Positions 38,815-48,663 are shown, counted from the stretch's first letter. The stretch is 64,000 nucleotides of DNA from Acrocarpospora corrugata (GCF_009687845.1 NZ_BLAD01000076.1:1-64000), one strand, 5' to 3'. The notes: generated from the letters alone by a model not told the origin. Numbers and translations: made by a program.

Positions 38815-40578
38815 TTACAGGTACTGGCCCGTGTTCGCGACCGTGTCGATCGAGCGGCCGGCTTCGGTGCCCTGCTTGCCCTGCACCAGCGTGCGGATGT
38901 AGACGATCCGTTCGCCCTTCTTGCCCGAGATGCGAGCCCAGTCGTCCGGGTTCGTGGTGTTCGGCAAGTCCTCGTTCTCACGGAACTCGTCGACACACGC
39001 GGCCATCAGGTGCTGGATGCGCAGGCCCTTCTGCCCGGTCTCCAGGAACTGCTTGATCGCCATCTTCTTGCCCCGGTCCACGATGTTCTGGATCATGGCG
39101 CCGGAGTTGAAGTCCTTGAAGTACAGGACTTCCTTGTCTCCGTTGGCGTAGGTCACCTCAAGGAAGCGGTTCTCCTCGATCTCGGTGTACATACGCTCGA
39201 CCACGCGCTGGATCATCTCCGCGATGGTGCCCTCCCGGCTGCCGCCGTGCTCGGCGAGATCCTCGCCGTGCAGCGGGAGCTCCGAGATGAGGTACTTCGA
39301 GAAGATGTCCTTCGCCGCCTCGGCGTCCGGCCGCTCGATCTTGATCTTGACGTCCAGGCGGCCGGGCCGCAGGATCGCCGGGTCGATCATGTCCTCGCGG
39401 TTGGAGGCGCCGATGACGATGACGTTCTCCAGGCCCTCGACGCCGTCGATCTCCGACAGCAGCTGGGGCACGATGGTGTTCTCGACGTCGGATGAGACGC
39501 CGGAACCACGGGTCCGGAAGATCGAGTCCATCTCGTCGAAGAACACGATCACCGGGGTGCCCTCGGAGGCCTTCTCCCGAGCCCGCTGGAAGACCAGGCG
39601 GATGTGCCGCTCGGTCTCGCCGACGTACTTGTTGAGAAGTTCGGGGCCCTTGATGTTGAGGAAGAAGCTCTTGCCGGACTGGCCGGTCTTCTCCGCGACC
39701 TGCTTGGCCAGGGAGTTGGCGACTGCCTTGGCGATGAGCGTCTTGCCGCAGCCGGGCGGGCCGTACAGCAGCACGCCCTTCGGCGGACGGAGCTTGTGCT
39801 CCCTGAACAGGTCGGCGTGCAGGTAGGGCAACTCGATCGCGTCCCTGATCTGCTCGATCTGCCCGCGCAGACCGCCGATCTCGTCGTAGGAGATGTCGGG
39901 GACCTCTTCGAGGACCAGTTCCTCCACCTCGGACTTCGGGATCCGCTCGTAGACGTAACCCGAACGCGGTTCGAGTAGCAGCGAGTCGCCCGACCTGATC
40001 GGCTGATCCAGCAGCGATTCGGCCAGTTTGACCACGCGCTCCTCGTCGGCGTGCGAGATCACCAGGGCGCGCTGACCGTCCTCAAGAAGCTCCTTGAGCA
40101 TGACGATCTCGCCGACGTCCTCGAAGCCCAGGGCCTCGACCACGTTGAGCGCCTCGTTGAGCATGACCTCCTGGCCACGCTTGAGCGAGTCGACGTCCAC
40201 GGCGGGGCTGACGTTCACCCGTAGCTTGCGCCCGCCGGTGAACACCTCGATCGTGCCGTCTTCCCTGGCCTCAAGGAACACGCCGAAGCCGGACGGCGGC
40301 TGGGCCAGCCGGTCGACCTCCTCCTTGAGGGCCACTATCTGGTCCCTGGCCTCCTTGAGGGTGGAGACCAGGCGTTCGTTCTGGCTGGTGAGGGCGGCCA
40401 CCTGGGCCTGCACGTCGTGAAGCCGTTCTTCGAGAACCCTGGCCTGCCGGGGGGACTCGGCGAGTTTACGACGCAGCGCGGTGATCTCCTCCTGAAGGAA
40501 GGAGACCTGAGTTGTGAGGTCAGTGACCTCCCGTTCGCGCTGCGCGGCCCGAGCCTCAGCGTCATCGCGAGCTGCCAC
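38815..40578 (-). CDS. mpa: Proteasome-associated AAA+ ATPase Mpa/ARC
   Basis: Mpa recognises Pup through its coiled coil, unfolds the substrate and feeds it to the PrcBA core. The 587-residue protein has an N-terminal coiled coil (about residues 5-95), OB-fold segments (about 95-235), and one AAA+ domain with Walker [14 protein letters not shown], Walker [13 protein letters not shown] and the arginine-finger region [13 protein letters not shown]. The C terminus ends QYL, the three-residue motif that docks into the proteasome alpha ring. GTG 40578 is preferred because AAGGAGG lies 8 bp upstream; the GTG at 40587 has no room for a ribosome site. Also called ARC. Confidence 0.97.
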   Translation of the reverse strand: MAARDDAEARAAQREREVTDLTTQVSFLQEEITALRRKLAESPRQARVLEERLHDVQAQVAALTSQNERLVSTLKEARDQIVALKEEVDRLAQPPSGFGVFLEAREDGTIEVFTGGRKLRVNVSPAVDVDSLKRGQEVMLNEALNVVEALGFEDVGEIVMLKELLEDGQRALVISHADEERVVKLAESLLDQPIRSGDSLLLEPRSGYVYERIPKSEVEELVLEEVPDISYDEIGGLRGQIEQIRDAIELPYLHADLFREHKLRPPKGVLLYGPPGCGKTLIAKAVANSLAKQVAEKTGQSGKSFFLNIKGPELLNKYVGETERHIRLVFQRAREKASEGTPVIVFFDEMDSIFRTRGSGVSSDVENTIVPQLLSEIDGVEGLENVIVIGASNREDMIDPAILRPGRLDVKIKIERPDAEAAKDIFSKYLISELPLHGEDLAEHGGSREGTIAEMIQRVVERMYTEIEENRFLEVTYANGDKEVLYFKDFNSGAMIQNIVDRGKKMAIKQFLETGQKGLRIQHLMAACVDEFRENEDLPNTTNPDDWARISGKKGERIVYIRTLVQGKQGTEAGRSIDTVANTGQYL

Positions 40579-40783
40579 GCCCGTCACCTCCTTCCATTCG
40601 AGGAAAGACTACTCAAGTCACTACCAATCTGACGGCTCTAAAAAACGTAGCCGACTGGTGTTCGTCTCGTTACGTTGAGTGCTTGGTGATTGGTGCCTTT
40701 TGGGACGGTTTATAAGCCTGAGCACATGGAACACAGGGTTTGTTCCCCATGTCACGCCTCTTTGCCCGTTCGCCGCTAAATCG

Positions 40784-41647
40784 TCACTGACCTTCGGTTC
40801 CCTCCCCGTACGCGCCCTTGGACGGGCGCCTGCGTCGCGGCGGCGCTGTGACACCGTCCGCCATGCGGCGGGCGGTGACGAGGAACCCGGTGTGGCCGAC
40901 CATCCGATGATCGGGCCGGACCGCGAGCCCTTCGACATGCCAGTCGCGAACCAAGGTCTCCCACGCGTGAGGCTCGGTGAAACTCCCGTGCTCCCTGATG
41001 GTCTCCACGGTCTTGGACAACTGCGTCGTTGTGGCGACATAACAGCAGATAACACCACCCGGGGTGAGGGCCTTGGCGGACGCGTCGACGCACTCCCAGG
41101 GCGCGAGCATGTCCAGGATGATCCGGTCCACGTCGGTCTCGTCCAGCGCCTCGACGAAGTCGCCGACGACCAGGCGCCACTGCTTCATCTCGCCGCCGTA
41201 GAACTTCTCCACGTTCCTGGTGGCGACCTCGGCGAAGTCGGCGCGCCGCTCGTACGACGTCAGGGTGCCCTCCGCGCCCACCGCGCGGAGCAGGAAGCAG
41301 CTGAGCGCGCCGGAGCCGACCCCGGCCTCGACCACCTTCGCGCCGGGGAAGATGTCGGCCATGGCGACGATCTGCCCGCAGTCCTTAGGATAGATCACGG
41401 CCGCGCCGCGCGGCATGGACAGGGTGTAGTCCTGGAGCAGGTGGCGGAACGCCAGGTACTGGGTGCCGCCCGAGGAGCGGACCACCGAACCCTCAGGCTG
41501 CCCGATCAGGTCGGTATGCGGGATCCATCCCTTGTGCGTGTGGAAGACCCCGTCCTCCTTGAGCGTCAGCGTGTGCCGCTTGTTCTTGGGGTCGGTGAGC
41601 TGAACCTGATCCCCGGCCTGGAACGGGCCGTGCCTGCGAAAACCCAT
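40784..41647 (-). CDS. trmI: tRNA (adenine-58-N1)-methyltransferase TrmI
   Basis: TrmI methylates A58 in the T loop of tRNAs. The 287-residue protein has the N-terminal beta domain (GPFQAGDQVQLTDPKNKRHT) and a class I methyltransferase domain with VVEAGVGSGALSCFLLRAVG, LTSYERRADFAEVATRNV and DRIILDMLAPWECV. ATG 41647 gives the family N terminus; the frame upstream is noise over the divergent GNAT gene. TrmI next to mpa is a conserved actinobacterial pairing. The basic tail (PPRRRRPSKGAYG) may contact tRNA. Confidence 0.95.
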   Translation of the reverse strand: MGFRRHGPFQAGDQVQLTDPKNKRHTLTLKEDGVFHTHKGWIPHTDLIGQPEGSVVRSSGGTQYLAFRHLLQDYTLSMPRGAAVIYPKDCGQIVAMADIFPGAKVVEAGVGSGALSCFLLRAVGAEGTLTSYERRADFAEVATRNVEKFYGGEMKQWRLVVGDFVEALDETDVDRIILDMLAPWECVDASAKALTPGGVICCYVATTTQLSKTVETIREHGSFTEPHAWETLVRDWHVEGLAVRPDHRMVGHTGFLVTARRMADGVTAPPRRRRPSKGAYGEGTEGQ

Positions 41648-41755
41648 GAGCGCAAGGCTATCTGCGTTCGACTGGTACGGCTCCTGCGTACAAACCGCCC
41701 ATGGAGGCTCTAAATCGACTCGCCGAATGGCCCAGGCCCTGGTAGCAAGGGGGTC

Positions 41756-42865
41756 ATGCTCCCCCGTGAAACCATCCACGCCGGCCCGGTCGACCTCCGC
41801 CCGCCCGTGGACGCCGACCTGGACGCCATCACCCGCGCCTGCGCCGATCCGGAGATCGCCCGGTTCATCCCGCCCGTCCCGGTGCCGTACACCCGGGCGG
41901 ACGCCCTGTACTGGAAGAACAGGGCGGCCGCGGAGAGCTGGGCGGCCGGCGGCGGCGACTTCGTGATGGCCGACCCGGCCACCGGCGAGCCGCAGGGCGT
42001 GGTCGGGGTGAAGCCGCCGGACCGGTTCGGCAACGTGGAGGTCGGCTACTGGGTCGCGCCGTGGGCCCGCGGCAAGGGCGTCGCCACCGCGGCCGTGCGG
42101 GCGATCACGGACTGGCGTTTCGCTCTCGGCGCAGCGCGGATGGACCTGCTGGCCGACATCGAGAACCTCGGCTCCCAGAAGGTGGCGATGGCCGCCGGGT
42201 ACATCCGGGAGGGCGTCCGGCGCGGGGCCGGGACCCATCGGGACGGCTCGCGCTGCGATCTGGTGGCCTTCGCCCGGCTGGCGACCGACTCCGGCGAGCC
42301 GATCCTGCCCTATCTGCCGGACTTTCCCGGCGGGGAGCTCACCGACGGCGTGGTCCGACTGGTACGGCTCGGGCCCGCCGACGTCGACGAGTATCACCGG
42401 ATGATGGGCGACCCCGAGGTCATGGCCCACCACGTGCCCCCCGGCCGCCCTGAGTACGCCGACACGGCGCTGCGCTGCCGCAACGCGGGTTATCGCTGGC
42501 TGGCGGCGGAACAGGCCGAGATCGCGATCAGGGACGCCGCCACGGGCGTCTTCGTGGGCGACGTTCAACTCTCGAACGTGATCCCCCCGCTCGGCGAGGC
42601 GATGACCGGCTACAGCCTGCTACCCGAATACCGAGGGCGCGGCTACGTGACCCGCGCGGTCCGCCTGCTGGTGGATTGGACCTTCGCCAGCACCCGGATC
42701 CACCGCGTGATCGCCGGGACGACTCCGACGAACACCGCGTCGCACCGCGTGCTGGAGCGGGCCGGTTTCACCCGGGAGGGCCTGGCCAAGGAGCTGCTGC
42801 CCGGCCCGGACGGCACCCGGCTGGACGACCTGCGCTGGGTCAGGCTGCGCCGAACTCCGTCCTGA
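41756..42865 (+). CDS. Two-domain GNAT acetyltransferase
   Basis: The 369-residue protein contains two GNAT domains in tandem. The first (about residues 8-175) has VGYWVAPWARGKGVATAAVRAITDW, with the acetyl-CoA loop RGKGVA; the second (about 195-369) has GYSLLPEYRGRGYVTRAVRLLVDW with RGRGYV, and NTASHRVLERAGFTREG. Both pyrophosphate-binding loops look intact, so both halves may be active, in the style of RimJ/RimL enzymes. The substrate is unknown. It is divergent from trmI and overlaps the convergent aminotransferase by 26 bp. Confidence 0.9.
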   Translation: MLPRETIHAGPVDLRPPVDADLDAITRACADPEIARFIPPVPVPYTRADALYWKNRAAAESWAAGGGDFVMADPATGEPQGVVGVKPPDRFGNVEVGYWVAPWARGKGVATAAVRAITDWRFALGAARMDLLADIENLGSQKVAMAAGYIREGVRRGAGTHRDGSRCDLVAFARLATDSGEPILPYLPDFPGGELTDGVVRLVRLGPADVDEYHRMMGDPEVMAHHVPPGRPEYADTALRCRNAGYRWLAAEQAEIAIRDAATGVFVGDVQLSNVIPPLGEAMTGYSLLPEYRGRGYVTRAVRLLVDWTFASTRIHRVIAGTTPTNTASHRVLERAGFTREGLAKELLPGPDGTRLDDLRWVRLRRTPS

Positions 42866-44057
42866 GCTTGCCGAACGCGGCGTCGGTGCGGAGCAGCGCC
42901 CGGTCGATCTCGTCGTCGGTGTGCGCCGTGGACAGGAACCAGTTGTGCCACGGGTGCAGATAGACGCCCTCGGCCAGGCAGTGGCCCGCCCAGGCGATCC
43001 CCTGGGCGAGGGTCTCGTCGCCCGCGAAGGACAGCCACGGGATCTGCGCGGGCCCGGTCTGGTTGACCACGAAGCCGTGCGCCGACGCCTGGGCCGCCAG
43101 CCCCGCCCGGAGGCGCTCTCCCGCGCGTTCCATCAGAGCGACGCCGCCGGTGTCCCTGAGGAGCTCCAGAGTGGCCTTGGCGGCGGCCATGGCGCTCGCG
43201 GAGAACCAGAACGAGCCGGTCGAGTACAGAGTCTGGGCCGGGCCGCGCAACGCCTCCACGCCCGTCACGGCCGCGACAGGGTGCCCGTTGGCCATCGCCT
43301 TGCTCCAGGCCGACAGGTCCGGCCGGACGCCGAACCCCTCCCAGGACCCGCGCAGGTCCAGCCGCCACCCGGCCCGCACCTCGTCGATCACCAGCGCGGC
43401 CCCGATCCGGTCGGCCAGCGCGCGCACGCCCCTGGCGAACTCGGCCTCGGCGAACTCCTGGTCCTCGAAGGAGTCGTGCTTGAACGGGGTGACCAGGATC
43501 GCGGCCACGTCCCCCGCCGCGGCGGCGGCCTCGGCGCTGGCCAGATCGTTGTACGCGAACTCCACGTTGTCGGCCCGCTGGTTGGGCGTCACCCCCGACA
43601 GTCCAGGCGTGCACCACGGATCGGCCCCGTGGTAGGCGCCGTGCGCCACCAGCACCCTGGTACGGCCGGTGGCCGCCCGCGCCACCATCAGCGCCTGCGT
43701 GGTCGCGTCGGTGCCGTTCTTCGAGAACATCGCCCAGTCAGCCGCCGGAATCGTCTCCACCAGCAGCTCGGCCAGCTCCACCATGATCGGCCCCGGCCCG
43801 TTCAGGCAGTCGCCCCGCGCCTGCTGCGCCGCGGCGGCGGCCTCCACGACCGGATTCCGGTGCCCCACGATCATCGGCCCCCAGCTGCACATCAGGTCGA
43901 TGTACTCCCGGCCGTCCACGTCCCACTGCCGCGCGCCCTGCGCGCGCGCGAAGAACTGGGGATACCTCTCGCCGTGCAGCGCCGCGTTGAGGTGCCCGTA
44001 CATGCCGCCGGGAATGACCTTGGCGGCCCGCGCCCGCAGCTCAGCGTCAACCGACAT
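42840..44057 (-). CDS. Class III PLP aminotransferase, glutamate-1-semialdehyde aminomutase-like
   Basis: The 405-residue protein has the class III aminotransferase pattern: YIDLMCSWGPMIVGHRNP, SKNGTDATTQALMVARAATGR, GAYHGADPWC, LVIDEVRAGWRLDLRGSWE and the PLP lysine in LSAWSKAMANGHPVAAV. It resembles the aminomutase-like subgroup rather than true HemL. It starts 12 bp after the stop of the PfkB kinase, so the two are co-transcribed and probably controlled by the divergent TetR protein. The pathway is unknown; an amino-sugar or amino-acid catabolic role is possible. Confidence 0.9.
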   Translation of the reverse strand: MSVDAELRARAAKVIPGGMYGHLNAALHGERYPQFFARAQGARQWDVDGREYIDLMCSWGPMIVGHRNPVVEAAAAAQQARGDCLNGPGPIMVELAELLVETIPAADWAMFSKNGTDATTQALMVARAATGRTRVLVAHGAYHGADPWCTPGLSGVTPNQRADNVEFAYNDLASAEAAAAAGDVAAILVTPFKHDSFEDQEFAEAEFARGVRALADRIGAALVIDEVRAGWRLDLRGSWEGFGVRPDLSAWSKAMANGHPVAAVTGVEALRGPAQTLYSTGSFWFSASAMAAAKATLELLRDTGGVALMERAGERLRAGLAAQASAHGFVVNQTGPAQIPWLSFAGDETLAQGIAWAGHCLAEGVYLHPWHNWFLSTAHTDDEIDRALLRTDAAFGKLRTEFGAA

Positions 44058-44069
44058 GAAGATCCTCTC

Positions 44070-44981
44070 CTAGTGGGACAGCAGTTCGTGGGCGTTTTCG
44101 AGGCCGGCGTCGGAGCCGAGGCCGCCGGCGACGCGGGCGGCGACGGCGGTGCCGAGCTCGGCGGCGGCGACCGGGGTGCGGCCGTCCAGGAGGCCGGCGA
44201 TGAAGCCGGCGCAGTAGGCGTCGCCGCAGCCGGTGGTGTCGACGACCAGGACGTCGAGGGCGGGGACGTGGGTGGCGCCCGCGCCGGTGGCGACCAGGCT
44301 GCCGGCCGCGCCCAGGGTGATCAGGGCGCCGGTCAGGCCCTCGGCGAGGAGCGCCGCGGCCGCCTCCTCGGCGGTGGCGGCGCCGGTGATCATGAGGGCC
44401 TGTTCCTCGTTGGGGAGGAAGTAGTCGAGGTGCGGGAGGAAGACCTTCGCGGCCGGCATCAGCTCCGGCATGTTGGACAGCAGGTCCATGGTGACGATCG
44501 TGCCACCCGCGCGCGCCTGGTCGAGTAACGCGAAGAAGGCGGGGTCGTGCAGGCCCCAGCTGGCGTCCATGCCGCCCAGGTGGACCACCTTCGCGCCCAG
44601 TACCTGGGCCGGGTCGATGTCGGCCAGGGCGAAGCCGAGGTTGGCGCCGGGGACGTGGAAGGACGGGCGGCCGCCGTCGGGACGGATCGGCAGGATCGAC
44701 GCGGCGGTCTGTTCGCCGGACTTTCGCACCACACCCGACACATCCACGCCGTGTCTGGCCATAATCATGAGAAGGAAGTCGCCGAGTTCGTCGTCGCCGA
44801 CCGCTCCCGCGGAGGCGACGGGGACGCCGAGCCTGGCGAGATCGACCGCCGTGCCCGCGGCGGCCCCGGCGGCCGTGATCCGGACCTGCTCCACCAGATG
44901 CGTGTCCTGGCCGGCCGGGATGGATTCCACCGGGCGCGCCAGCACGTCCACGATATGGACGCCCAGGGTGACGACGGTCAT
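44070..44981 (-). CDS. PfkB-family carbohydrate/nucleoside kinase
   Basis: The 303-residue ribokinase-like protein has the N-terminal MTVVTLGVHIVDVLARPVE, GAAAGTAVDLARLGVP and the C-terminal catalytic motif DTTGCGDAYCAGFIAGLL, where the Asp is the catalytic base. The sugar specificity cannot be read. A promoter with TATTAT only 7 bp before the ATG predicts a leaderless message. It is divergent from a TetR regulator and heads a two-gene operon with the aminotransferase. Confidence 0.92.
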   Translation of the reverse strand: MTVVTLGVHIVDVLARPVESIPAGQDTHLVEQVRITAAGAAAGTAVDLARLGVPVASAGAVGDDELGDFLLMIMARHGVDVSGVVRKSGEQTAASILPIRPDGGRPSFHVPGANLGFALADIDPAQVLGAKVVHLGGMDASWGLHDPAFFALLDQARAGGTIVTMDLLSNMPELMPAAKVFLPHLDYFLPNEEQALMITGAATAEEAAAALLAEGLTGALITLGAAGSLVATGAGATHVPALDVLVVDTTGCGDAYCAGFIAGLLDGRTPVAAAELGTAVAARVAGGLGSDAGLENAHELLSH

Positions 44982-44988
44982 ACCCTGG

Positions 44989-45019
44989 ATAATAGACGGG
45001 CGTCCGACTAAAACGTCAA
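44989..45019 (-). promoter_or_regulatory. Promoter of the PfkB/aminotransferase pair, with a possible TetR site
   Basis: Minus-strand TTGACG (45014-45019) and TATTAT (44989-44994) are separated by 19 bp. The start point would fall at the ATG, giving a leaderless transcript. A small palindrome GACGGGCGTC (44995-45004) lies between the boxes, a fitting place for the divergent TetR protein to bind. Confidence 0.5.
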
Positions 45020-45042
45020 CAGCCGGTTTGATCGGGGGAATC

Positions 45043-45627
45043 GTGCCAAAGATCGTGAACCACGAGGAGCGCCGCCAGGAGGTCGTGGCGGCCGCCCGGC
45101 GCATCATCCTGCGCGACGGCATCGAGGCGGCCACCACCCGCGCCATCGCCAAGGAGGCCGGGTACTCCAACGGCGTCCTCACCCACTACTTCACCGACAA
45201 GGACGACATCCTGCTGTCGGCCCTGCAGTCCTCGCACCGCCGGATCACCGCCCGGCTGACCGCCAAGCTGGCCGGCCGTACCGGGCTGGCGGCCCTGCGC
45301 GAGGTGCTGCTGGACAATCTGCCCCTGGATGAGGAGCGCGTCCAGGAGACCGGCCTGGAGATCGGCTTCTGGGCGCGCTGCATCTCCTCCCCCGCGCTGC
45401 TCCGAATGCAGCGCGAGGAGGCGGCCGATCTCCGCCGCCTGGTCCGCAGCCTGCTCCAGTCGGCCAGGGACACCGGCGAGATCCGCGTCCAGGAGAGCCT
45501 GGACGACATCACGGAACGCCTGCTCGCCCTCGTCGACGGCCTCAGCGTCCACCGCCTCCTCTATCCGGACGGCTCCGGCCGGATGGAGCGGGTGATGCGC
45601 GCCGAGATCGACCGCCTGGCCGGGTGA
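45043..45627 (+). CDS. TetR-family transcriptional regulator
   Basis: The 194-residue protein has the N-terminal TetR helix-turn-helix: HEERRQEVVAAARRIILRDG, then TTRAIAKEAGYSNGVLTHYFTDKDDILLSAL (about residues 8-58). The C-terminal domain resembles the BetI-like ligand domain. GTG 45043 is preceded by GGGGGAA. It is divergent from the PfkB kinase with 61 bp between starts, so it likely controls that operon and itself. Its stop touches the convergent FHA gene (adjacent bases). Confidence 0.9.
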   Translation: MPKIVNHEERRQEVVAAARRIILRDGIEAATTRAIAKEAGYSNGVLTHYFTDKDDILLSALQSSHRRITARLTAKLAGRTGLAALREVLLDNLPLDEERVQETGLEIGFWARCISSPALLRMQREEAADLRRLVRSLLQSARDTGEIRVQESLDDITERLLALVDGLSVHRLLYPDGSGRMERVMRAEIDRLAG

Positions 45628-47166
45628 TCAGGCTTCGCGGTGGCCGTCGAAGCGCATCGTCCTGGAGACGCCGATCCGGACGGTCGTGCCCGGGACGATG
45701 GGAACCGGCTCGTTCGGCGGGATGTCGTAGTAGTTCGGGTCGCCGGGAGGCTGGATCTGGGTGCCGTTGACCGAGCCCAGGTCGACCAGGGTCACGTCCC
45801 AGCCCTCCAGGGCCACCCGCAGGTGCCGCCGGGACACCGAGCCGTCCGGGCTGGTCACCCGGGCCGGCCGGGCCTGCCCGGCCTGCACCTCCGAGGCCCG
45901 CTCCGGGTCGCGGCCCAGGATGTAGTCCGAATCCAGCCGCAACGCCAGCCCGTCGTCCAGCAGCAGCACCCCGAGCGCGGGCCTGCTCCCCTTGTACGGC
46001 ACCAGCGTGCTCTGCACCAGCGGCACCCCGCACACCGCGCAGTACGGCACCCGGGGATCGTTGAAGTGGTCGTTCTTGCAGTCCACCCCGTGCACCATCG
46101 GCCCGGACTCGCGCTCCGGCTTGGCGTCCAGCTGGGTGCTCTCGCTCACGTCGCCGGTCCTGGTGGCCGACCCGACCTCGTGCTGGTGCCCGTTGGCCTG
46201 CCGGTAGCTCTCGTCCCGGGTCGCGACCGGCATCGGGTCGTCCAGCGGGGAGGGCTGCGGTCCTGTCGGCATCGGCGGGGGCGGCGGCGGGTTGTTGCCC
46301 GGCATCGGATGCGGCATCTGCGGCGGCGGGGGTGGCTGCTGCGGCCCGGACGGATGCCCGAGCGGCGGCCCCGGCTGCCCCGGCGGCGGACCGGGAGGCA
46401 TGGGCGGCGGACCCTGGGGCATCGGGGGCGGGCCCGGCGGCATCGGCGGCGGACCGGGAGGCATCGGCGGCGGCATGGGAGGCGGCATCGGGGGCGGCAT
46501 CGGCGGTCCCGACGGTCCCCCGGCGGGCACGTACGGCGGCACGACGGGCTCACGGGGCGCGATCGGGTCCTGCGGCAGAATCGACTGCGACGAACCGGGC
46601 TGCGGCCCCGAATGCTGCGGCCCCGGATGCTGCGGATAGGGATGGCCGGGCGTCGGCCCGACCGGCACCGGGCGGTGCACGGTCTGCCCAGGCGAGGTGA
46701 AGTCGATCTCCACACCCGCGCCCGCCACCACACCGCCGTCCAGCCGCGAGTACGGGCTGGACGCCCCTGACCCCGGCAGGCGCAGCTCAACCTTCGTCAC
46801 CGGGCCGTTCACCAGCCGGTCGGTCCACGTCAGCGAATCCTGGCCGGACAGCGTCACGTCGCCGTCCGGGCCGCCGACCACGGCCGCCGTGGCCGCCCCG
46901 CAGACCAGCACCGCCACCCCGCCACCGGCGGAGCCGGCCACCGCGCAGGCGATCGGCTCCCCGTTCATGGACCGGGCCAGCACCTGGGCCACCCGGCGGG
47001 CCAGCACCCGGCCGTCGCCACCGGTGCCCGCGGTCTCCCGCAGGGCGTCGAGCAACTCCTCCACCACCGGACCCGCGGGATCGCAGACCAGCAGCAACCC
47101 ATTGAAGTGGGCCACCACGCCGTCACCCGGAAGCGGACGGACAACCCCCGCGCCCTGATCGGTCAC
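45628..47166 (-). CDS. FHA-domain protein with proline-rich repeat linker and zinc-ribbon-like motif
   Basis: The 512-residue protein has an N-terminal domain of about 150 residues that I do not recognise, a long linker rich in PMPP and GPPPMPP repeats (about 170-320), a CKNDHFNDPRVPYCAVCG zinc-ribbon-like motif (about 365), and a C-terminal FHA domain (about 405-505) with YILGRDPE, SVSRRHLRV and LGSVNGTQI. FHA domains bind phosphothreonine, so it is a likely partner of Ser/Thr kinases. GTG 47166 follows GGGAGAGG; an earlier GTG at 47193 is less likely. No membrane span is clear. Confidence 0.9.
   Translation of the reverse strand: MTDQGAGVVRPLPGDGVVAHFNGLLLVCDPAGPVVEELLDALRETAGTGGDGRVLARRVAQVLARSMNGEPIACAVAGSAGGGVAVLVCGAATAAVVGGPDGDVTLSGQDSLTWTDRLVNGPVTKVELRLPGSGASSPYSRLDGGVVAGAGVEIDFTSPGQTVHRPVPVGPTPGHPYPQHPGPQHSGPQPGSSQSILPQDPIAPREPVVPPYVPAGGPSGPPMPPPMPPPMPPPMPPGPPPMPPGPPPMPQGPPPMPPGPPPGQPGPPLGHPSGPQQPPPPPQMPHPMPGNNPPPPPPMPTGPQPSPLDDPMPVATRDESYRQANGHQHEVGSATRTGDVSESTQLDAKPERESGPMVHGVDCKNDHFNDPRVPYCAVCGVPLVQSTLVPYKGSRPALGVLLLDDGLALRLDSDYILGRDPERASEVQAGQARPARVTSPDGSVSRRHLRVALEGWDVTLVDLGSVNGTQIQPPGDPNYYDIPPNEPVPIVPGTTVRIGVSRTMRFDGHREA
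46381..46506 (-). repeat. Proline-coding tandem repeats in the FHA gene
   Basis: Short in-frame units of 12-24 bp built on GGCGGCATCGGCGG and CCGGGAGGCAT encode successive PPMP and GPPPMPP segments. Slippage-type expansion is likely. Confidence 0.75.
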
Positions 47167-47367
47167 AGACCTCTCCCTCCCCGCGCGCGCCACCTGACCG
47201 GCGGCGCCGATATCACGCCGCGTCGACCAGTCCTCAAACGTGGCAAATAGAACACTCCTGATCAGCTGACCAGAACACTAGTGGCGGAACGCCGGTTAGA
47301 CGAGTGGGACAAATGGGTTCGGCATCCGGTCGCGCCGCCCAGGTCGCCAGCCCGTCCCCACCCGCGC

Positions 47368-48486
47368 TCACACGCCGGTGAAGACCTTGTTGACGTCGGC
47401 GGTGACCAGCACGCCGTAGATCTCGCCGCCCCGCTCGACCAGCAGGTACTCCCCCGCCGGGTTGCCGCGCATGGCGTCGATCAGCGGCTCGCCCTCCAGG
47501 TCCGCGCCCAGCACATGAGCCGGTTCCAGACTACGCGCGACCGCGCCCGCCGTGACCCACGGGCGGCGCTGCTCGGGGGTGGCGTTGACGGCGGCCTCGT
47601 TCACGATCGCGGTCGGCCGCCCCTCGTGGTCGACCACCACGATCGCGCCCGCGCCGCCCTCTCTGGCCCGGCGCAGCGCCTCGGCGAGCGGCACCTCGGC
47701 GGTCACCGGCAGCGCCCGGCGGGCCAGCGCCCTGGCCCGGACCTGGGGCAGCCGGGCGCGCACCTTGGCCACCCGCAGCGACTGGGAGGCGCCGATCCAG
47801 ATGAAGGAGGCCAGCACCATCGACCAGAGCACCGTGGTGAAGTCCGGCTCCTGCCCGGACATCAGCGGCAGCAGCAGCTGCGACAGCACCAGCGCCACGG
47901 CCACCGCCCGGCCCACCCAGGCGGCGGCGACCGTGCCGGAGTTGGGGCTGCTGGTGACCTTCCAGACGCCCGCCCTGAGCATCCGGCCGCCGTCCAGCGG
48001 CAGGCCGGGCAGCAGGTTGAAGATGCCGACGATCAGGTTCGAGAACCACAGCATCAGGACCAGCACGCCGGGCACCGAGTTGGGGTCCATCACCCGGTCG
48101 GCCAGGAAGAAGATCCCGGCCAGGCCGAGCGAGGCCATCGGCCCGGCGAAGGAGACCAGGAACTCCTTGCCGGGGGTGTCCGGCTCCTTCTCGATCTCGG
48201 AGACGCCGCCGAGCAGGTAGAGCGTGATCTGCTTGACCGGCAGCCCGTACGCCTTGGCGACCACGCAGTGGGCCAGCTCGTGCAGGAGCACCGACACGTA
48301 GAGCAGGACGGCGAACATCAGGGCGATGCCGTACTGCGCGAGGTCGGAGAAGTCCGGCAGGCGGTCGGCCACCTGTGGCTTGAAGCTGATCGTGATGAAC
48401 GCGGCGACGATCAGCCACGTCGGCGACACGTACACCGGGATGCCGAACGGCCGCCCCATGCGCAGCCCCGGGGATGGTGTGCTCAT
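47368..48486 (-). CDS. Site-2 protease family (M50) metalloprotease with CBS domain pair
   Basis: The 372-residue protein has about five or six membrane segments, the zinc motif in VLLHELAHCVVAK (HELAH), and the second metal ligand region LLPGLPLDGGRMLR. The C-terminal 130 residues carry two CBS-like motifs (GAIVVVDHEGRPTAIV and EYLLVERGGEIYGVLVTADV). Such proteins cut membrane-anchored substrates, for instance anti-sigma factors; CBS domains may sense nucleotides. ATG 48486 gives the family N terminus; the GGAAGGGG upstream is at about 14 bp, farther than usual. Confidence 0.92.
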   Translation of the reverse strand: MSTPSPGLRMGRPFGIPVYVSPTWLIVAAFITISFKPQVADRLPDFSDLAQYGIALMFAVLLYVSVLLHELAHCVVAKAYGLPVKQITLYLLGGVSEIEKEPDTPGKEFLVSFAGPMASLGLAGIFFLADRVMDPNSVPGVLVLMLWFSNLIVGIFNLLPGLPLDGGRMLRAGVWKVTSSPNSGTVAAAWVGRAVAVALVLSQLLLPLMSGQEPDFTTVLWSMVLASFIWIGASQSLRVAKVRARLPQVRARALARRALPVTAEVPLAEALRRAREGGAGAIVVVDHEGRPTAIVNEAAVNATPEQRRPWVTAGAVARSLEPAHVLGADLEGEPLIDAMRGNPAGEYLLVERGGEIYGVLVTADVNKVFTGV

Positions 48487-48663
48487 AGTGGTGGTGTTCC
48501 CCTTCCTTGGCGTCGATCCTACGCGCCGCGGGCCCGGGTGCGGCGCCCGGGAATCTTGACTTCGCGCCCGACAGCTGGGACAGAACCGGCCTGACCGGGC
48601 GCGCGGATCAAGGTCTCCGCCCCTGGACGGGGTTCTGTCGGTCGGGTGGCCTACAGTCTGGGC

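Noticed and set aside
41648-42568. Upstream extension of trmI across the GNAT gene
   Set aside because: The known TrmI N terminus begins at ATG 41647 and the extension is antisense to a well-supported acetyltransferase.
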